This document shows positions 50,270-59,094 of a stretch of 64,000 bases of DNA, in pieces. The translations under genes and the position numbers were made by a program. The notes beneath the pieces are model-generated. The model worked only from the letters and a program-made list of their open reading frames with translations, had not been told where the DNA came from and ran no database searches. The stretch is from Mycobacterium paraterrae (lineage in GTDB: Bacteria; Actinomycetota; Actinomycetes; Mycobacteriales; Mycobacteriaceae): assembly GCF_022430545.2 (NCBI RefSeq), contig NZ_CP092488.2, positions 3,968,001 through 4,032,000 of the forward strand, written 5' to 3'. Position 1 is the stretch's first letter. Each line of letters starts with the position of its first letter.

Positions 50270-50962
50270 TCAGACCTTCTCGACTTTGACGGCGTGGGCC
50301 ATCTCGTGCGGAAGGCTGACGTTCTCGTGGCCGGGGATGACGATGGTCACGCCTCCGGCGGGGTTGGATTCAACGGTCACGCGGGCGTTGGGAACGACGC
50401 CAGCGTCTTTGAGGCGGGTGATCAGGTCGATGTCGCCCTGCACGTGCTCGGTCAGCTGGCGAACCACAACCGCAACGGGCGGACCGGCTGGCAGTTCTGT
50501 CAACCGCACCAGGTTTCCGTCGTCGGCCCCGAAGCCGTCACCGATGCCCAGGTCGATGAGCCCGGGAATTGGATTGCCGAACGGGGAGGTGGTCGGGTTG
50601 TTGAGCACCTTCATCAGCCGGCGCTCCACGTCGTCGCTCATGACGTGCTCCCACCGGCACGCCTCGGCATGGACTTCCTCCCACGGAAGACCAATCACGT
50701 CGACCAGTAGGCGCTCGGCGAGGCGGTGCTTGCGCATTACGGAGACGGCCAACGCCCGACCCTTGTCGGTCAGCTCGAGGTGACGGTCCCCGGCCACATG
50801 CAACAGGCCGTCCCGTTCCATTCGCGATACGGTCTGGCTGACCGTGGGCCCACTTTGGTCCAGTCGCTCGGCGATACGTGCACGCAACGGAGTAACGCCC
50901 TCTTCCTCGAGGTCGTAGATCGTCCGCAGATACATCTCTGTGGTATCAACCAGGTCGTTCAT
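50270..50962 (-). CDS. ideR: Iron-dependent regulator IdeR
   Basis: A 230-residue DtxR-family repressor that controls siderophore and iron-storage genes with Fe2+. The HTH (ARIAERLDQSGPTVSQTVSR) is at residues 28-47. Metal ligands are all present at standard positions: Met10, Cys102, Glu105, His106 (primary) and His79, Glu83, His98 (ancillary). A C-terminal SH3-like domain follows a Pro/Gly-rich link. It lies downstream of sigB after a hairpin. Confidence 0.97.
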   Translation of the reverse strand: MNDLVDTTEMYLRTIYDLEEEGVTPLRARIAERLDQSGPTVSQTVSRMERDGLLHVAGDRHLELTDKGRALAVSVMRKHRLAERLLVDVIGLPWEEVHAEACRWEHVMSDDVERRLMKVLNNPTTSPFGNPIPGLIDLGIGDGFGADDGNLVRLTELPAGPPVAVVVRQLTEHVQGDIDLITRLKDAGVVPNARVTVESNPAGGVTIVIPGHENVSLPHEMAHAVKVEKV

Positions 50963-51056
50963 TCCGCACCTTCCATTGCGGCTGAGTCTACTTGTCCAGC
51001 TGCGTCAATGGTTCCCTAACACTCCCGCGTAGCTGGTGGCGACCCGCCGCGCAGCA

Positions 51057-51086
51057 GTATGCCCGCCGCGTCAGCGGCGGGCATAC
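51057..51086 (-). terminator. Hairpin terminator after sigB
   Basis: GTATGCCCGCCGC and GCGGCGGGCATAC form a perfect 13-bp stem with a GTCA loop, 21 bp past the sigB stop. There is no U-tract, a common form in mycobacteria. It separates sigB from ideR. Confidence 0.8.
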
Positions 51087-51106
51087 GCGTCGATCTGGCT
51101 GGCGGG

Positions 51107-52066
51107 CTAGCTGGCGTACGAGCGCAGCCGGTCGGCCCGTTCGCCGTTGCGCAGCTTGGCCATCACCTCACGCTCGATCTGGCGAACCCGCTCACGGGAC
51201 AGCCCGAACAGCTTGCCGATCTGGTCCAAAGTGCGGGGCTGGCCGTCGTCGAGCCCGAACCGCAGGCGGATTACTTGGTGCTCGCGCTCGTCGAGCGTGG
51301 CAAGCACGCTGCGGATGTCGGTGTGCAGCAGCTCGGCGATCACCGAGTTCTCTGCCGACATCGCCTCGGCGTCTTCGATGAAATCGCCCAGCGGAGCTTC
51401 TTCTTCCGAGCCCACCGGCATGTCGAGGCTGACCGGGTCGCGGCTGTGCTCGAGTAGGTCGTTGATCTTCTCGACGGGAATGCCGGACTCGGCCGCCAAC
51501 TCTTCGTCGGTGGCCTCACGGCCGAGGTTCTGGTGCATCTCCCGCTTGATGCGTGCCAGCTTGTTGACCTGCTCGACCAAATGGACCGGCAGGCGGATGG
51601 TGCGGCTCTGGTCGGCCATGCCGCGAGTGATCGCCTGGCGGATCCACCACGTCGCGTACGTCGAGAACTTGAATCCCTTTGCGTAGTCGAACTTTTCCAT
51701 CGCGCGGATCAGACCCAGGTTGCCCTCCTGGATGAGGTCCAGCAGCGGCATTCCGCGTCCCGTGTAGCGCTTGGCCAGCGACACAACCAGCCGCAGGTTG
51801 GCTTCCAGCAGATGGCTGCGGGCGGCCTCGCCATCGCGGACCACGGCTGCCAGGTCGCGCTTGCGGGTCTCGCCGAGGCGCTTGCGGGTCTCCAAGAGGT
51901 GCTTGGCATACAGCCCGGCTTCGATTCGCTTGGCCAATTCGACTTCGTCGGCAGCATTGAGCAGGGCCGTCTTGCCGATCCCGTTCAGGTACACGCGCAC
52001 CAAGTCCGCGGCTGGGCTTTGAGCGTCCAGATCGCCGTCGACCCGGACTGTGTTGGCATTTGCCAT
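51107..52066 (-). CDS. sigB: RNA polymerase sigma factor SigB
   Basis: A 319-residue group 2 sigma factor for stress and stationary phase. Region 1.2 (AADLVRVYLNGIGKTALLNA), region 2 (SLAKRYTGRGMPLLDLIQEG, then AMEKFDYAKGFKFSTYATWW), region 3 and region 4.2 (TLDQIGKLFGLSRERVRQIE) are complete. The SigA-specific N-terminal extension is absent. The ATG 52066 is preceded by GAGGAGG. A SigE/SigH-type promoter lies upstream; the paralogue sigA is at 55639. Confidence 0.97.
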   Translation of the reverse strand: MANANTVRVDGDLDAQSPAADLVRVYLNGIGKTALLNAADEVELAKRIEAGLYAKHLLETRKRLGETRKRDLAAVVRDGEAARSHLLEANLRLVVSLAKRYTGRGMPLLDLIQEGNLGLIRAMEKFDYAKGFKFSTYATWWIRQAITRGMADQSRTIRLPVHLVEQVNKLARIKREMHQNLGREATDEELAAESGIPVEKINDLLEHSRDPVSLDMPVGSEEEAPLGDFIEDAEAMSAENSVIAELLHTDIRSVLATLDEREHQVIRLRFGLDDGQPRTLDQIGKLFGLSRERVRQIEREVMAKLRNGERADRLRSYAS

Positions 52067-52101
52067 GGCGGCCTCCTCAGAGCGTGAACTGTCATCGGGT
52101 A

Positions 52102-52128
52102 CAACGACCAACCCGGCGTAGTAGTTCC
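52102..52128 (-). promoter_or_regulatory. ECF (SigE/SigH-type) promoter of sigB
   Basis: On the minus strand GGGAACT (-35) and CGTTG (-10) are separated by 16 nt, ending about 36 nt before the sigB ATG. Stress sigma factors, chiefly SigE, drive sigB from such a promoter in M. tuberculosis. Confidence 0.75.
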
Positions 52129-52213
52129 CACCGATTGGCGTTCTCACACCCGCTGACGTGCGCGAATGTCCGGCAGCCCTGAGAATGTACTGAGAACCCC
52201 CTGCGCAGTCGGT

Positions 52214-52618
52214 TTATTCGGAACCGTCGACGTCCCTGTGCTGCCATTCCGGTTGCGAGGCCGAACGACTGCGACGCTCCAGCGCCGGACGCTCGGCGGT
52301 GGGGAAGAGGGGAGTGCGTCTTTCGAAAGCGTCGAACCGACGCGGTTCGTCGGCTCGGCGCGGCGGGCGGTCATTCGCAATGAGCACGGCGACCCACGGC
52401 AACGGAATCGACGCTGCAATGATTGCCAGAGAGATAAGACCGTTGTGCCACAAGCCATACGCCACGGCCGCCAGCAGCAGCGCCGGGATCCGGAAGGACA
52501 TGATCGTGAGGTACTTCCGGACACGTTGCCGGTGCTGAACTTCGTATGCGGGTGCGGCGGCGGTGATGAGGATCGGTCGGCCATCGTCGTCGAAACCCAG
52601 CTCTTGGCTGCGCCTCAT
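52214..52618 (-). CDS. DUF3099 membrane protein (Rv2709-like)
   Basis: A 134-residue protein with two adjacent hydrophobic helices (FRIPALLLAAVAYGLWHNGL and ISLAIIAASIPLPWVAVLIA, about residues 42-82) and a long charged tail (RPPRRADEPRRFDAFERRTP). The N-terminus has ILITAAAPAYEVQHRQRVRK, typical of DUF3099. The function is unknown. It is divergent from the DUF3039 gene. Confidence 0.85.
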   Translation of the reverse strand: MRRSQELGFDDDGRPILITAAAPAYEVQHRQRVRKYLTIMSFRIPALLLAAVAYGLWHNGLISLAIIAASIPLPWVAVLIANDRPPRRADEPRRFDAFERRTPLFPTAERPALERRSRSASQPEWQHRDVDGSE

Positions 52619-52669
52619 CACACCACTGTTCCACAACTTGCTCACGGTGGCGTATCCGGTTCCGGCACA

Positions 52670-52918
52670 ATGTCTGACATGGACACCCAGACGATCGAGC
52701 GCACCGACACCGACGAACGCGTCGACGACGGGACCGACGGCGACGCGCCCAAGTATTTCCATTACGTCAAGAAGGACAAGATCGCCGAGAGCGCGGTGAT
52801 GGGCACACACGTCGTCGCGCTGTGCGGCGAAGTCTTTCCGGTGACCAAGTCCGCCAAGCCCGGGTCACCAGTGTGCCCGGACTGCAAGCGGATCTACGAG
52901 TCCCTCAAGAAGGGCTGA
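52670..52918 (+). CDS. DUF3039 small zinc-ribbon-like protein
   Basis: An 82-residue protein equivalent to Rv2708c. The acidic N-terminus is followed by KYFHYVKKDKIAESAVMGTH, VVALCGEVFPVTKSAKPGSP and VCPDCKRIYESLKKG; the three Cys (C-x-n-CPDC) suggest metal binding. ATG 52670 gives the same length as in M. tuberculosis; ATG 52679 is possible. Its 3' end overlaps the convergent YihY-family gene by 14 bp. Confidence 0.9.
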   Translation: MSDMDTQTIERTDTDERVDDGTDGDAPKYFHYVKKDKIAESAVMGTHVVALCGEVFPVTKSAKPGSPVCPDCKRIYESLKKG

Positions 52919-53894
52919 CCCGGTTGGTGCCCGCCGGGGCCGGCTCATCCTCGCCTGATTCCGGGCGGACGTCGTCGGCAACTTCCTTGGCGCGCCTGAC
53001 CAGCCACCGCCGCATCCGGTGAGCGTGGGTACGCGGGGCCGGCCACTCCTCTTGAATGGCGGCATTCAATTCGGCGCCCAGCATGATCGAGAAGCCTCCG
53101 AAGAACGCGAACAACAAAAATGCGATCGGCGTGGCCAGTGCGCCGTAGGTATAGCCCGTTCCGGTGATGTAGCGCAGGTAAATGCGCAGCCCAAGCGTGG
53201 CGATCACGAAGGCGACGCTGGCCAGGGTCGCACCGAAGATCAGCCGGTGCGTGGGCAGCGGGTCAGGCAACGCCACCCGGTACAGCAGGACCACTGTCGC
53301 GATCAACCCGGCCAGAAGCGCCGGGTAATAGCCGTAGGCCAGCACATCCTGTAAGTCGTCGGGAATCACGTCGGCAAGCTTGCGAGGCCCGCGCACCAAA
53401 AGCGGCGCCGTGAGTATCACGAATAGCAGCGCCGCCACATACAGGGCGAGCGCGTAGAAGCGTTGTCGGACCGGATGCCGCAAGGGCGTCTGATCGTGAG
53501 CCTCGACCACCGCGTCGACGAACGCCGAGACGGCAGACGAACCCGCCCACAGGGATATCAAGAAGCCGAGCGACACGACCTCCCCGCGGGCACCGCGGTC
53601 GATATCGGCGATGGTCGGCTCGATGATTTCGTGCACGACGCTCTGCGAGAAGATCTTGTTCGACATCGACACCAAGTAGTGCTCGATGCCGGCCATGGTG
53701 TCCGGTCCGAAAATCGGAGCGACGTAGGCGAGGCTCCCCAGCATTCCCAACAGCAGAGGCGGCAACGACAGCGCTGACCAGAACGCGGCTCCCGCGGATT
53801 CCGAAAAGATCGAATCATCCCAGCTTTTCGACAACGCTCGCCGAGTGATGCGCCAGAGATGATGCCGTGAGGGCTTTACCGGAGAGTCGGTCAT
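52905..53894 (-). CDS. YihY/UPF0761 membrane protein (Rv2707-like)
   Basis: A 329-residue integral membrane protein with six predicted helices, including LSLPPLLLGMLGSLAYVAPI near residue 45, LGFLISLWAGSSAVSAFVDA and the conserved ALATPIAFLLFAFFGGFSIMLGAELNAAI near residue 275. Once called RNase BN-like, the family is not a nuclease; its function is unclear. The C-terminal tail is cytoplasmic and charged. Confidence 0.88.
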   Translation of the reverse strand: MTDSPVKPSRHHLWRITRRALSKSWDDSIFSESAGAAFWSALSLPPLLLGMLGSLAYVAPIFGPDTMAGIEHYLVSMSNKIFSQSVVHEIIEPTIADIDRGARGEVVSLGFLISLWAGSSAVSAFVDAVVEAHDQTPLRHPVRQRFYALALYVAALLFVILTAPLLVRGPRKLADVIPDDLQDVLAYGYYPALLAGLIATVVLLYRVALPDPLPTHRLIFGATLASVAFVIATLGLRIYLRYITGTGYTYGALATPIAFLLFAFFGGFSIMLGAELNAAIQEEWPAPRTHAHRMRRWLVRRAKEVADDVRPESGEDEPAPAGTNRVSPS

Positions 53895-53958
53895 GACCCG
53901 TCCAGGATTCCTGACGAACGCCAGTGTCGCCAGGACTGCTGGTAGCGAGTCTTGTGTG

Positions 53959-54156
53959 TTACGACTCGATCGGGTCGCCGCTGATTTCGAGCACCGCGGA
54001 CAGCTCGATCAGCTTGGCCTCGTGCTCGTTCGCGTGGTGTTGGCAGAACAGGAGTTCTGCGCCGGAGGGCAGCTTGGCGCGAACCCGTGCAGCAGCGCTG
54101 CACCGATCGCACCGATCAGCCCGGGTCAGTTCTGGACTGGTCAACGTTGCGTTCAT
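53959..54156 (-). CDS. Small Cys-rich protein (DUF7455 type)
   Basis: A 65-residue protein: MNATLTSPELTRADRCDRCS, then AAARVRAKLPSGAELLFCQHHANEHEAKLIELSAVLE. The CDRC plus CQHH arrangement looks like a small zinc-binding knuckle. Actinobacteria carry many copies of this small family next to sigma-factor genes; function unknown. ATG 54156. Confidence 0.85.
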   Translation of the reverse strand: MNATLTSPELTRADRCDRCSAAARVRAKLPSGAELLFCQHHANEHEAKLIELSAVLEISGDPIES

Positions 54157-54283
54157 GGCTACTCCGTTCTGCCTTCTCCACTGTCTCAGATGTCTAGACT
54201 TTTGGCCGTCTTCACCGGCGGTTTACCGGCTGTGTCGTTTCTCACCTCAACCCATGGTTTAGGGCGTCGGGCAAGATGGCGAT

Positions 54284-54643
54284 ATGAGTCAGCCGCCGGC
54301 GGTGCTGGTACACCTGTGTCCCACCGACGACTGGTCGGCCGCCCAAGACATCGGCGAACTGCGACCTGAGTCCCTTACCAGCGTTGGATTCATCCACCTG
54401 TCGACTCCGCAGCAGGTGCATCTCCCGGCGAACCGCTTGTATCGCGGTCGCGAGGACCTTGTCCTGCTGCATATCGACCCTGCTTGTCTGGATTCACCCA
54501 TTCGTTGGGAACTAGGTGTAGCAACGGATCCGGAGTCGATGGTGTTCCCGCATCTGTACGGCCCCTTGCCGATTGAGGCTGTGATCGACGTCACCAGTTA
54601 CCGTCCGGGAGCCGATGGCGCCTTCGCGGCGCTCGACGAGTAG
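54284..54643 (+). CDS. DUF952 protein
   Basis: A 119-residue protein. It shows the DUF952 pattern VLVHLCPTDDWSAAQDIGEL, SVGFIHLSTPQQVHLPANRLY, LVLLHIDPACL and VFPHLYGPLPIEAVIDVTSY, related to the glutathione-S-transferase-like/ART-fold small proteins. The function is unknown. The 3' end overlaps the convergent RidA-family gene by 46 bp. Confidence 0.9.
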   Translation: MSQPPAVLVHLCPTDDWSAAQDIGELRPESLTSVGFIHLSTPQQVHLPANRLYRGREDLVLLHIDPACLDSPIRWELGVATDPESMVFPHLYGPLPIEAVIDVTSYRPGADGAFAALDE

Positions 54644-55005
54644 GCGTCGGCTTCGATCTCCACGAGTAGCCCGGGCTCGATGAGCGCGGCAACTTCGACC
54701 ATGGTCGCCGCCGGACGGATGTCACCGAAGACCTCGGCGTGCACGGCCGCAACCTCCCGCCAGCACGCGATGTCGGTGACGTAGATGCGGGTGCGAATGA
54801 CATCGCTGAGCGTTGCGCCGACTTCGACAAGCGCGACCCCGATGCGGCGCAACACTTCTCGGGTTTGTGCCGCGATGCCGTCGGATGCTGCGGGGTCGGT
54901 CGTCCCGGACACGGCGATCAATGGGCCAACGCGCACAGCGCGCGAATAACCGACTGCCGCCTCAAAATTGGTTTCGGACGACACCAGGATGCGATCGGTT
55001 GACAT
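54598..55005 (-). CDS. RidA/YjgF-family protein (Rv2704-like)
   Basis: A 135-residue protein from ATG 55005 (MSTDRILVSSETNFEAAVGY). The family clears reactive enamine/imine intermediates. Visible are VGPLIAVSGTT, QTREVLRRIGVALVEVGATL and the Arg-containing DVIRTRIYVTDIACW (catalytic Arg position) and RPAATMVEVAALIEPGLLVEIEA. It ends inside the 3' end of the DUF952 gene. Confidence 0.9.
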   Translation of the reverse strand: MSTDRILVSSETNFEAAVGYSRAVRVGPLIAVSGTTDPAASDGIAAQTREVLRRIGVALVEVGATLSDVIRTRIYVTDIACWREVAAVHAEVFGDIRPAATMVEVAALIEPGLLVEIEADAYSSSAAKAPSAPGR

Positions 55006-55300
55006 GCGCTGAACGTAGAGCAGTTTCGTTACCGGTGCATTCGAATTAACTGCGGCACAGCGGGTCACGGCGGTCTCATGCAAGCGTCTCAGCCTCGTGC
55101 GCGTTGCTCGAGACCTGGAAAAATTGACGCATGCGTCATGGCGGCCTGCGCGGTTGCGCTGCGTGCGAGGCGGTTTGAGGAATCGTCTCGGCGGGGTAAC
55201 TAACGCATGGCGCTCGAGGTGACCGCACGCCGGCTCACTCGGGACGGCTTCAGCCACAGGCCCAGATCGCCGCGTTCCTCATACATCTTGGGAGATAGTC

Positions 55301-55573
55301 ATGCGCAAAACACTGGCAATCGCTGCTGCTACCGGGTCGCTGTTGTTCGGCGGTGCGGGCATCGCAAGTGCCACCGCACCAACAGTTCCCGCGCCGTCCG
55401 CGACCACGACGTCGATCGCTCAAAACGGCGATGACGCGAACAACCACCACAGCGACAAGACCGGCTTGTGGGGACTGCTCGGGCTAGCAGGCCTGGCGGG
55501 ACTCGCCGGGCTGAAGCGTCGCGACGACGCTCACGTCGCGACGACCGCGCCGCGCACCACACCTCGCGCCTAG
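55301..55573 (+). CDS. Small secreted WGxxGxxG-type (CTERM-like) protein
   Basis: A 90-residue protein from ATG 55301 with GGGAG upstream. The signal peptide MRKTLAIAAATGSLLFGGAGIASA is clear. After a Thr/Pro/His-rich middle, TGLWGLLGLAGLAGLAGLKRRDD forms a short hydrophobic helix followed by basic residues, the layout of WGxxGxxG-type C-terminal sorting or anchoring signals. Here a short Thr/Ala-rich tail follows the basic cluster. The function is unknown. It is convergent with sigA. Confidence 0.78.
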   Translation: MRKTLAIAAATGSLLFGGAGIASATAPTVPAPSATTTSIAQNGDDANNHHSDKTGLWGLLGLAGLAGLAGLKRRDDAHVATTAPRTTPRA

Positions 55574-55590
55574 CGCGCTGGTCGTACGAC

Positions 55591-55623
55591 GCTGTCCCGC
55601 CGCGTATTTCGTGGTGGGACAGC
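55591..55623. terminator. Hairpin between the secreted gene and sigA
   Basis: GCTGTCCCGCCGCG (55591-55604) pairs with CGTGGTGGGACAGC (55610-55623) through 14 bp including two G-T pairs, loop TATTT. It lies 16 bp after the sigA stop and 17 bp after the convergent gene's stop. Confidence 0.8.
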
Positions 55624-55638
55624 AGACGGCCGCGCCTC

Positions 55639-57117
55639 TTAGTCGAGGTAGTCGCGCAACACCTGCGAGCGGCTGGGGTGCCGCAGCTTCGACATCGTCT
55701 TCGACTCGATCTGACGGATACGCTCGCGGGTAACGCCGTACACCTGACCGATCTCGTCGAGGGTGCGTGGCTGGCCGTCCGTGAGACCGAAGCGCAGGCG
55801 CACGACGCCGGCCTCGCGTTCGGACAGCGTTTCCAGCACCGACTGCAGTTGGTCCTGCAGCAGCGTGAACGACACCGCGTCGACAGCGACCACCGCTTCG
55901 CTGTCCTCGATGAAGTCACCGAGTTGGCTATCGCCCTCGTCACCGATGGTCTGGTCCAGCGAGATCGGTTCCCGGGCGTACTGCTGGATTTCCAGCACCT
56001 TCTCCGGGGTGATGTCCATTTCCTTGGCCAGCTCTTCAGGGGTGGGCTCGCGGCCCAGGTCCTGCAGCAGTTCGCGCTGAATCCGGCCCAGCTTGTTGAT
56101 CACCTCGACCATGTGCACCGGAATGCGGATGGTGCGGGCCTGGTCGGCCATAGCGCGGGTGATGGCCTGGCGAATCCACCACGTGGCGTAGGTGGAGAAC
56201 TTGTAACCCTTTGTGTAGTCGAACTTTTCGACGGCACGGATCAGGCCGAGGTTACCTTCCTGAATCAGGTCCAGGAACGCCATGCCGCGGCCGGTGTAAC
56301 GCTTGGCCAACGACACCACGAGTCGCAGGTTGGCCTCTAGGAGATGATTCTTCGCGCGGTCACCGTCGCGGCAGATCCACATCATGTCGCGACGCTGCGC
56401 AGCGGGAAGCTTCTCGCCCTTGTCGTTGAGCTCGCTCATCAACTGGGTCGCGTACAGACCAGCCTCGATCCGCTTGGCCAGCTCGACTTCCTCCTCGGCG
56501 TTGAGCAGTGCCACCTTGCCGATTTGCTTGAGGTACGCGCGTACCGAGTCTGCCGACGCGGTCAGTTCGGCGTCTTTGCGGGCTTGTCGCAGCGCTTCCG
56601 ACTCGTCCTCGTCCCAAACGAAATCGCCTGATGCTTTGTCTTTTTCGCTCGGCTCGACGATTTCTTCTTCGTCGGCTTCCTCGTCGGCAGCCTTCACCGG
56701 TTTCGCTTCACCGGTGTCAGCGGGCTCGGCGACGTCCTCGTCGGTCTCGTCCGACGCCTCGTCTTCGAGGTCGTCGTCTTCGAGATTCAAGTCTTCGTCG
56801 GCAAGGTCGATCTCGTCGCCGGGCTCGTTGTCGAGCTCAGCGTCGGTGTCGAGGTCCTGATCATCGACCTCGAGATCGGTGGTCGTGGCCTCGGCGTCAT
56901 CGGCGCCCTTGGTGGTCGCCTTCTTCGAGCGCCCACCCGCCGCTGCTGCCTTGGTCGCGCCACTCTTCTTGGTCGCGGTGGCGGACTTGGCCGGAGCTTT
57001 CGCTGCTTTGGTGGCTGCGCCGTTGGTGGCCTTCGCCGGTGGACGCTTGGCGGGAGCTTTGGCGGCCGTGCGCTTCACCGGCTCATCGGTTGCCGGTCGT
57101 GCTTTGGTCGCTGCCAC
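55639..57117 (-). CDS. sigA: Principal RNA polymerase sigma factor SigA
   Basis: A 492-residue housekeeping sigma factor. A long Ala/Lys-rich N-terminus (~residues 1-60) and an acidic stretch (DQDLDTDAELDNEPGDEIDL, ~85-150) precede regions 1.2-4.2. Region 2 (KRYTGRGMAFLDLIQEGNLG, KFDYTKGYKFSTYATWWIRQ) and region 4.2 (RTLDEIGQVYGVTRERIRQI, then ESKTMSKLRHPSRSQVLRDYLD) are intact. ATG 57117. Confidence 0.98.
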   Translation of the reverse strand: MAATKARPATDEPVKRTAAKAPAKRPPAKATNGAATKAAKAPAKSATATKKSGATKAAAAGGRSKKATTKGADDAEATTTDLEVDDQDLDTDAELDNEPGDEIDLADEDLNLEDDDLEDEASDETDEDVAEPADTGEAKPVKAADEEADEEEIVEPSEKDKASGDFVWDEDESEALRQARKDAELTASADSVRAYLKQIGKVALLNAEEEVELAKRIEAGLYATQLMSELNDKGEKLPAAQRRDMMWICRDGDRAKNHLLEANLRLVVSLAKRYTGRGMAFLDLIQEGNLGLIRAVEKFDYTKGYKFSTYATWWIRQAITRAMADQARTIRIPVHMVEVINKLGRIQRELLQDLGREPTPEELAKEMDITPEKVLEIQQYAREPISLDQTIGDEGDSQLGDFIEDSEAVVAVDAVSFTLLQDQLQSVLETLSEREAGVVRLRFGLTDGQPRTLDEIGQVYGVTRERIRQIESKTMSKLRHPSRSQVLRDYLD

Positions 57118-57291
57118 GTGAACCCCTTCGGTAGAACTTTTCCGGTGCTGTAGGCAAGCTCGACCGGAAAACGTCAGCTATGTCGGATGTCGGCGTCGAT
57201 TATCAGGGTGGATATTCGCCGCTATCGGTCAGGCGGCTGCCGGTGACCATTGTAACGACCGCGGGGCATTCCCCTGGCCAGTGAGCGCAAA

Positions 57292-58098
57292 TCAGTGCGT
57301 CACGCCGCGCGTCGCCGCCATCGCTGCGCCGACAATCCCTGCAGTGTTTTGAAGTGTCGCAGGCACCACCGGTGTGCGGTTTTTCAGTAGCGGCACCCAT
57401 TTGTCGGCTTTCCGGCTGATTCCGCCGCCGGCGATGAACAACTCGGGGCACATCGCGTTCTCGATCGCGATCAGCACCTTAGTCACCTGCTTAGTCCATT
57501 TTTCGTAGCTCCAGCCGCGTCTATCGCGGACCGAGGACGCGGCTCGGCGTTCGGCTTCTTTACCGCCGACCTCGAGGTGGCCGAACTCGGTGTTGGGCAG
57601 CAAAATCCCGTTGTGAATCACCGCCGAGCCGATGCCGGTGCCGAATGTGAGCAGCACCACTACGCCGGCAGTGTTCTGGCCGGCGCCGTAGCGCGCCTCG
57701 GCCAGTCCGGCGGCGTCGGCGTCGTTGAGCACGACGACTTCCTGCCCTTTCAACCCCGCACTGAAGATGTCGCGAGCGTTGGTTCCGATCCACTTCTTGT
57801 CGACGTTGGCCGCCGTGCGGACGATCCCGTTGGTGACCACGCCGGGATAGGTCACGCCGAGCGGGCCGGTCCATCCGAATTCGTCGACCACGGCGGCGAT
57901 CGTCTGGGCGACTGCCGATGGCGTGGCCGGCTGAGGCGTCGGCAGCTTGTAGCGATCACCGACGAGTTCGCCGGTGTCCAGGTCGACGACGCCGCCCTTG
58001 ATGCCGCTGCCGCCGACGTCAATGCCGAAACCGCGTCGTGCCGGCGTGGTGGACTCTCCGCTCGTCGGTGACGGGCTGGTCGAGTCGGCAGTGGTCAT
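57292..58098 (-). CDS. ppgK: Polyphosphate/ATP glucokinase PpgK
   Basis: A 268-residue ROK-family kinase that phosphorylates glucose with polyphosphate or ATP. The phosphate motif GFGIDVGGSGIKGGVVDLDT near residue 25, DAD in VVLNDADAAGLAEARYG and TFGTGIGSAVIHNG near 150 are visible. ATG 58098 gives the usual length. Divergent from suhB across 116 bp. The final Cys/Gly-rich IAGGGISRKADKWVP is typical. Confidence 0.95.
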   Translation of the reverse strand: MTTADSTSPSPTSGESTTPARRGFGIDVGGSGIKGGVVDLDTGELVGDRYKLPTPQPATPSAVAQTIAAVVDEFGWTGPLGVTYPGVVTNGIVRTAANVDKKWIGTNARDIFSAGLKGQEVVVLNDADAAGLAEARYGAGQNTAGVVVLLTFGTGIGSAVIHNGILLPNTEFGHLEVGGKEAERRAASSVRDRRGWSYEKWTKQVTKVLIAIENAMCPELFIAGGGISRKADKWVPLLKNRTPVVPATLQNTAGIVGAAMAATRGVTH

Positions 58099-58214
58099 CG
58101 CATCTCCTCGGCGGCACGTGGGCGTCGAGGAAACCCTAGTGCGTAGCTGGGTCGTCGGTGGCCCCGTTACCCCGACGTTGCCGAAGCCGGCATGACCTGT
58201 GATGCGATGGGACC

Positions 58215-59090
58215 GTGAGCACACCCGAGAACCAGCCGGCGCGGCTGCGGACCGTCGCCGAGACACTGGCCGGCGAAGCGGCCGCATTCGTGCGGCGACG
58301 CCGCGGTGAGGTGTTCGGCGCTGATGCCGGCGCCGACGGCGACGACGCGGTGCAGAGCAAGTCGACCCCCACCGACCCGGTGACCGTCGTCGACACCGAA
58401 ACCGAACGGCTGCTTCGTGACCGGTTGGCACAGTTGCGATCAGGCGACGCAATCCTCGGCGAGGAGGGTGGCGGCCCGACCGATCAGGCAAGTATCGACT
58501 CCGGCGCGGTCACCTGGGTGCTGGATCCCATCGACGGCACCGTGAACTTTGTCTACGGCATCCCCGCGTACTCGGTGTCGGTGGCCGCCCAAATCGACGG
58601 TGTCTCGGTGGCTGGTGCCGTCGCCGATGTCGTCGGTGGGCGGCTGTATTCGGCCGGGGCGGGCCTCGGTGCGCACGTCACGGATGGCCAGGGCACCCGT
58701 CGCCTGCGGTGCAGCACCGTCGACGACCTGTCGCGGGCTTTGGTGGGCACCGGGTTCGCCTACTCCGGGCGGCGCCGCGCGGTTCAAGCGCAACTCGTCT
58801 CACGGATCCTGCCCGTGGTCCGAGACGTGCGGCGAATCGGTTCTGCGGCGCTGGATTTGTGCATGGTCGCAGCCGGTCGGCTGGACGCTTATTACGAGCA
58901 TGGTCTGCACGTCTGGGATGCGGCGGCGGGCGCGCTCATCGCCGCCGAAGCCGGTGCGCGGGTCGTGTTGCCGGGACCGGGTGATCCGGACGCCGACTCG
59001 GCATTGGTAGTGGCCGCCGCGCCCGGCATCGGCGAGGAATTGCTGACCGCGCTAGACCGATTCGACGGTCTGGTCCCGATTCCAGGTTGA
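58215..59090 (+). CDS. suhB: Inositol-1-monophosphatase SuhB
   Basis: A 291-residue Mg2+-dependent inositol monophosphatase, supplying inositol for phosphatidylinositol and mannosides. Metal-binding motifs: GEEGGGP (about residue 84), WVLDPIDGTVNFVYGIPAYS near 100 and the C-terminal HVWDAAAGALIAAEAGA near 238. Start GTG 58215, with the divergent ppgK promoter behind. Confidence 0.95.
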   Translation: MSTPENQPARLRTVAETLAGEAAAFVRRRRGEVFGADAGADGDDAVQSKSTPTDPVTVVDTETERLLRDRLAQLRSGDAILGEEGGGPTDQASIDSGAVTWVLDPIDGTVNFVYGIPAYSVSVAAQIDGVSVAGAVADVVGGRLYSAGAGLGAHVTDGQGTRRLRCSTVDDLSRALVGTGFAYSGRRRAVQAQLVSRILPVVRDVRRIGSAALDLCMVAAGRLDAYYEHGLHVWDAAAGALIAAEAGARVVLPGPGDPDADSALVVAAAPGIGEELLTALDRFDGLVPIPG

Positions 59091-59094
59091 GCGG

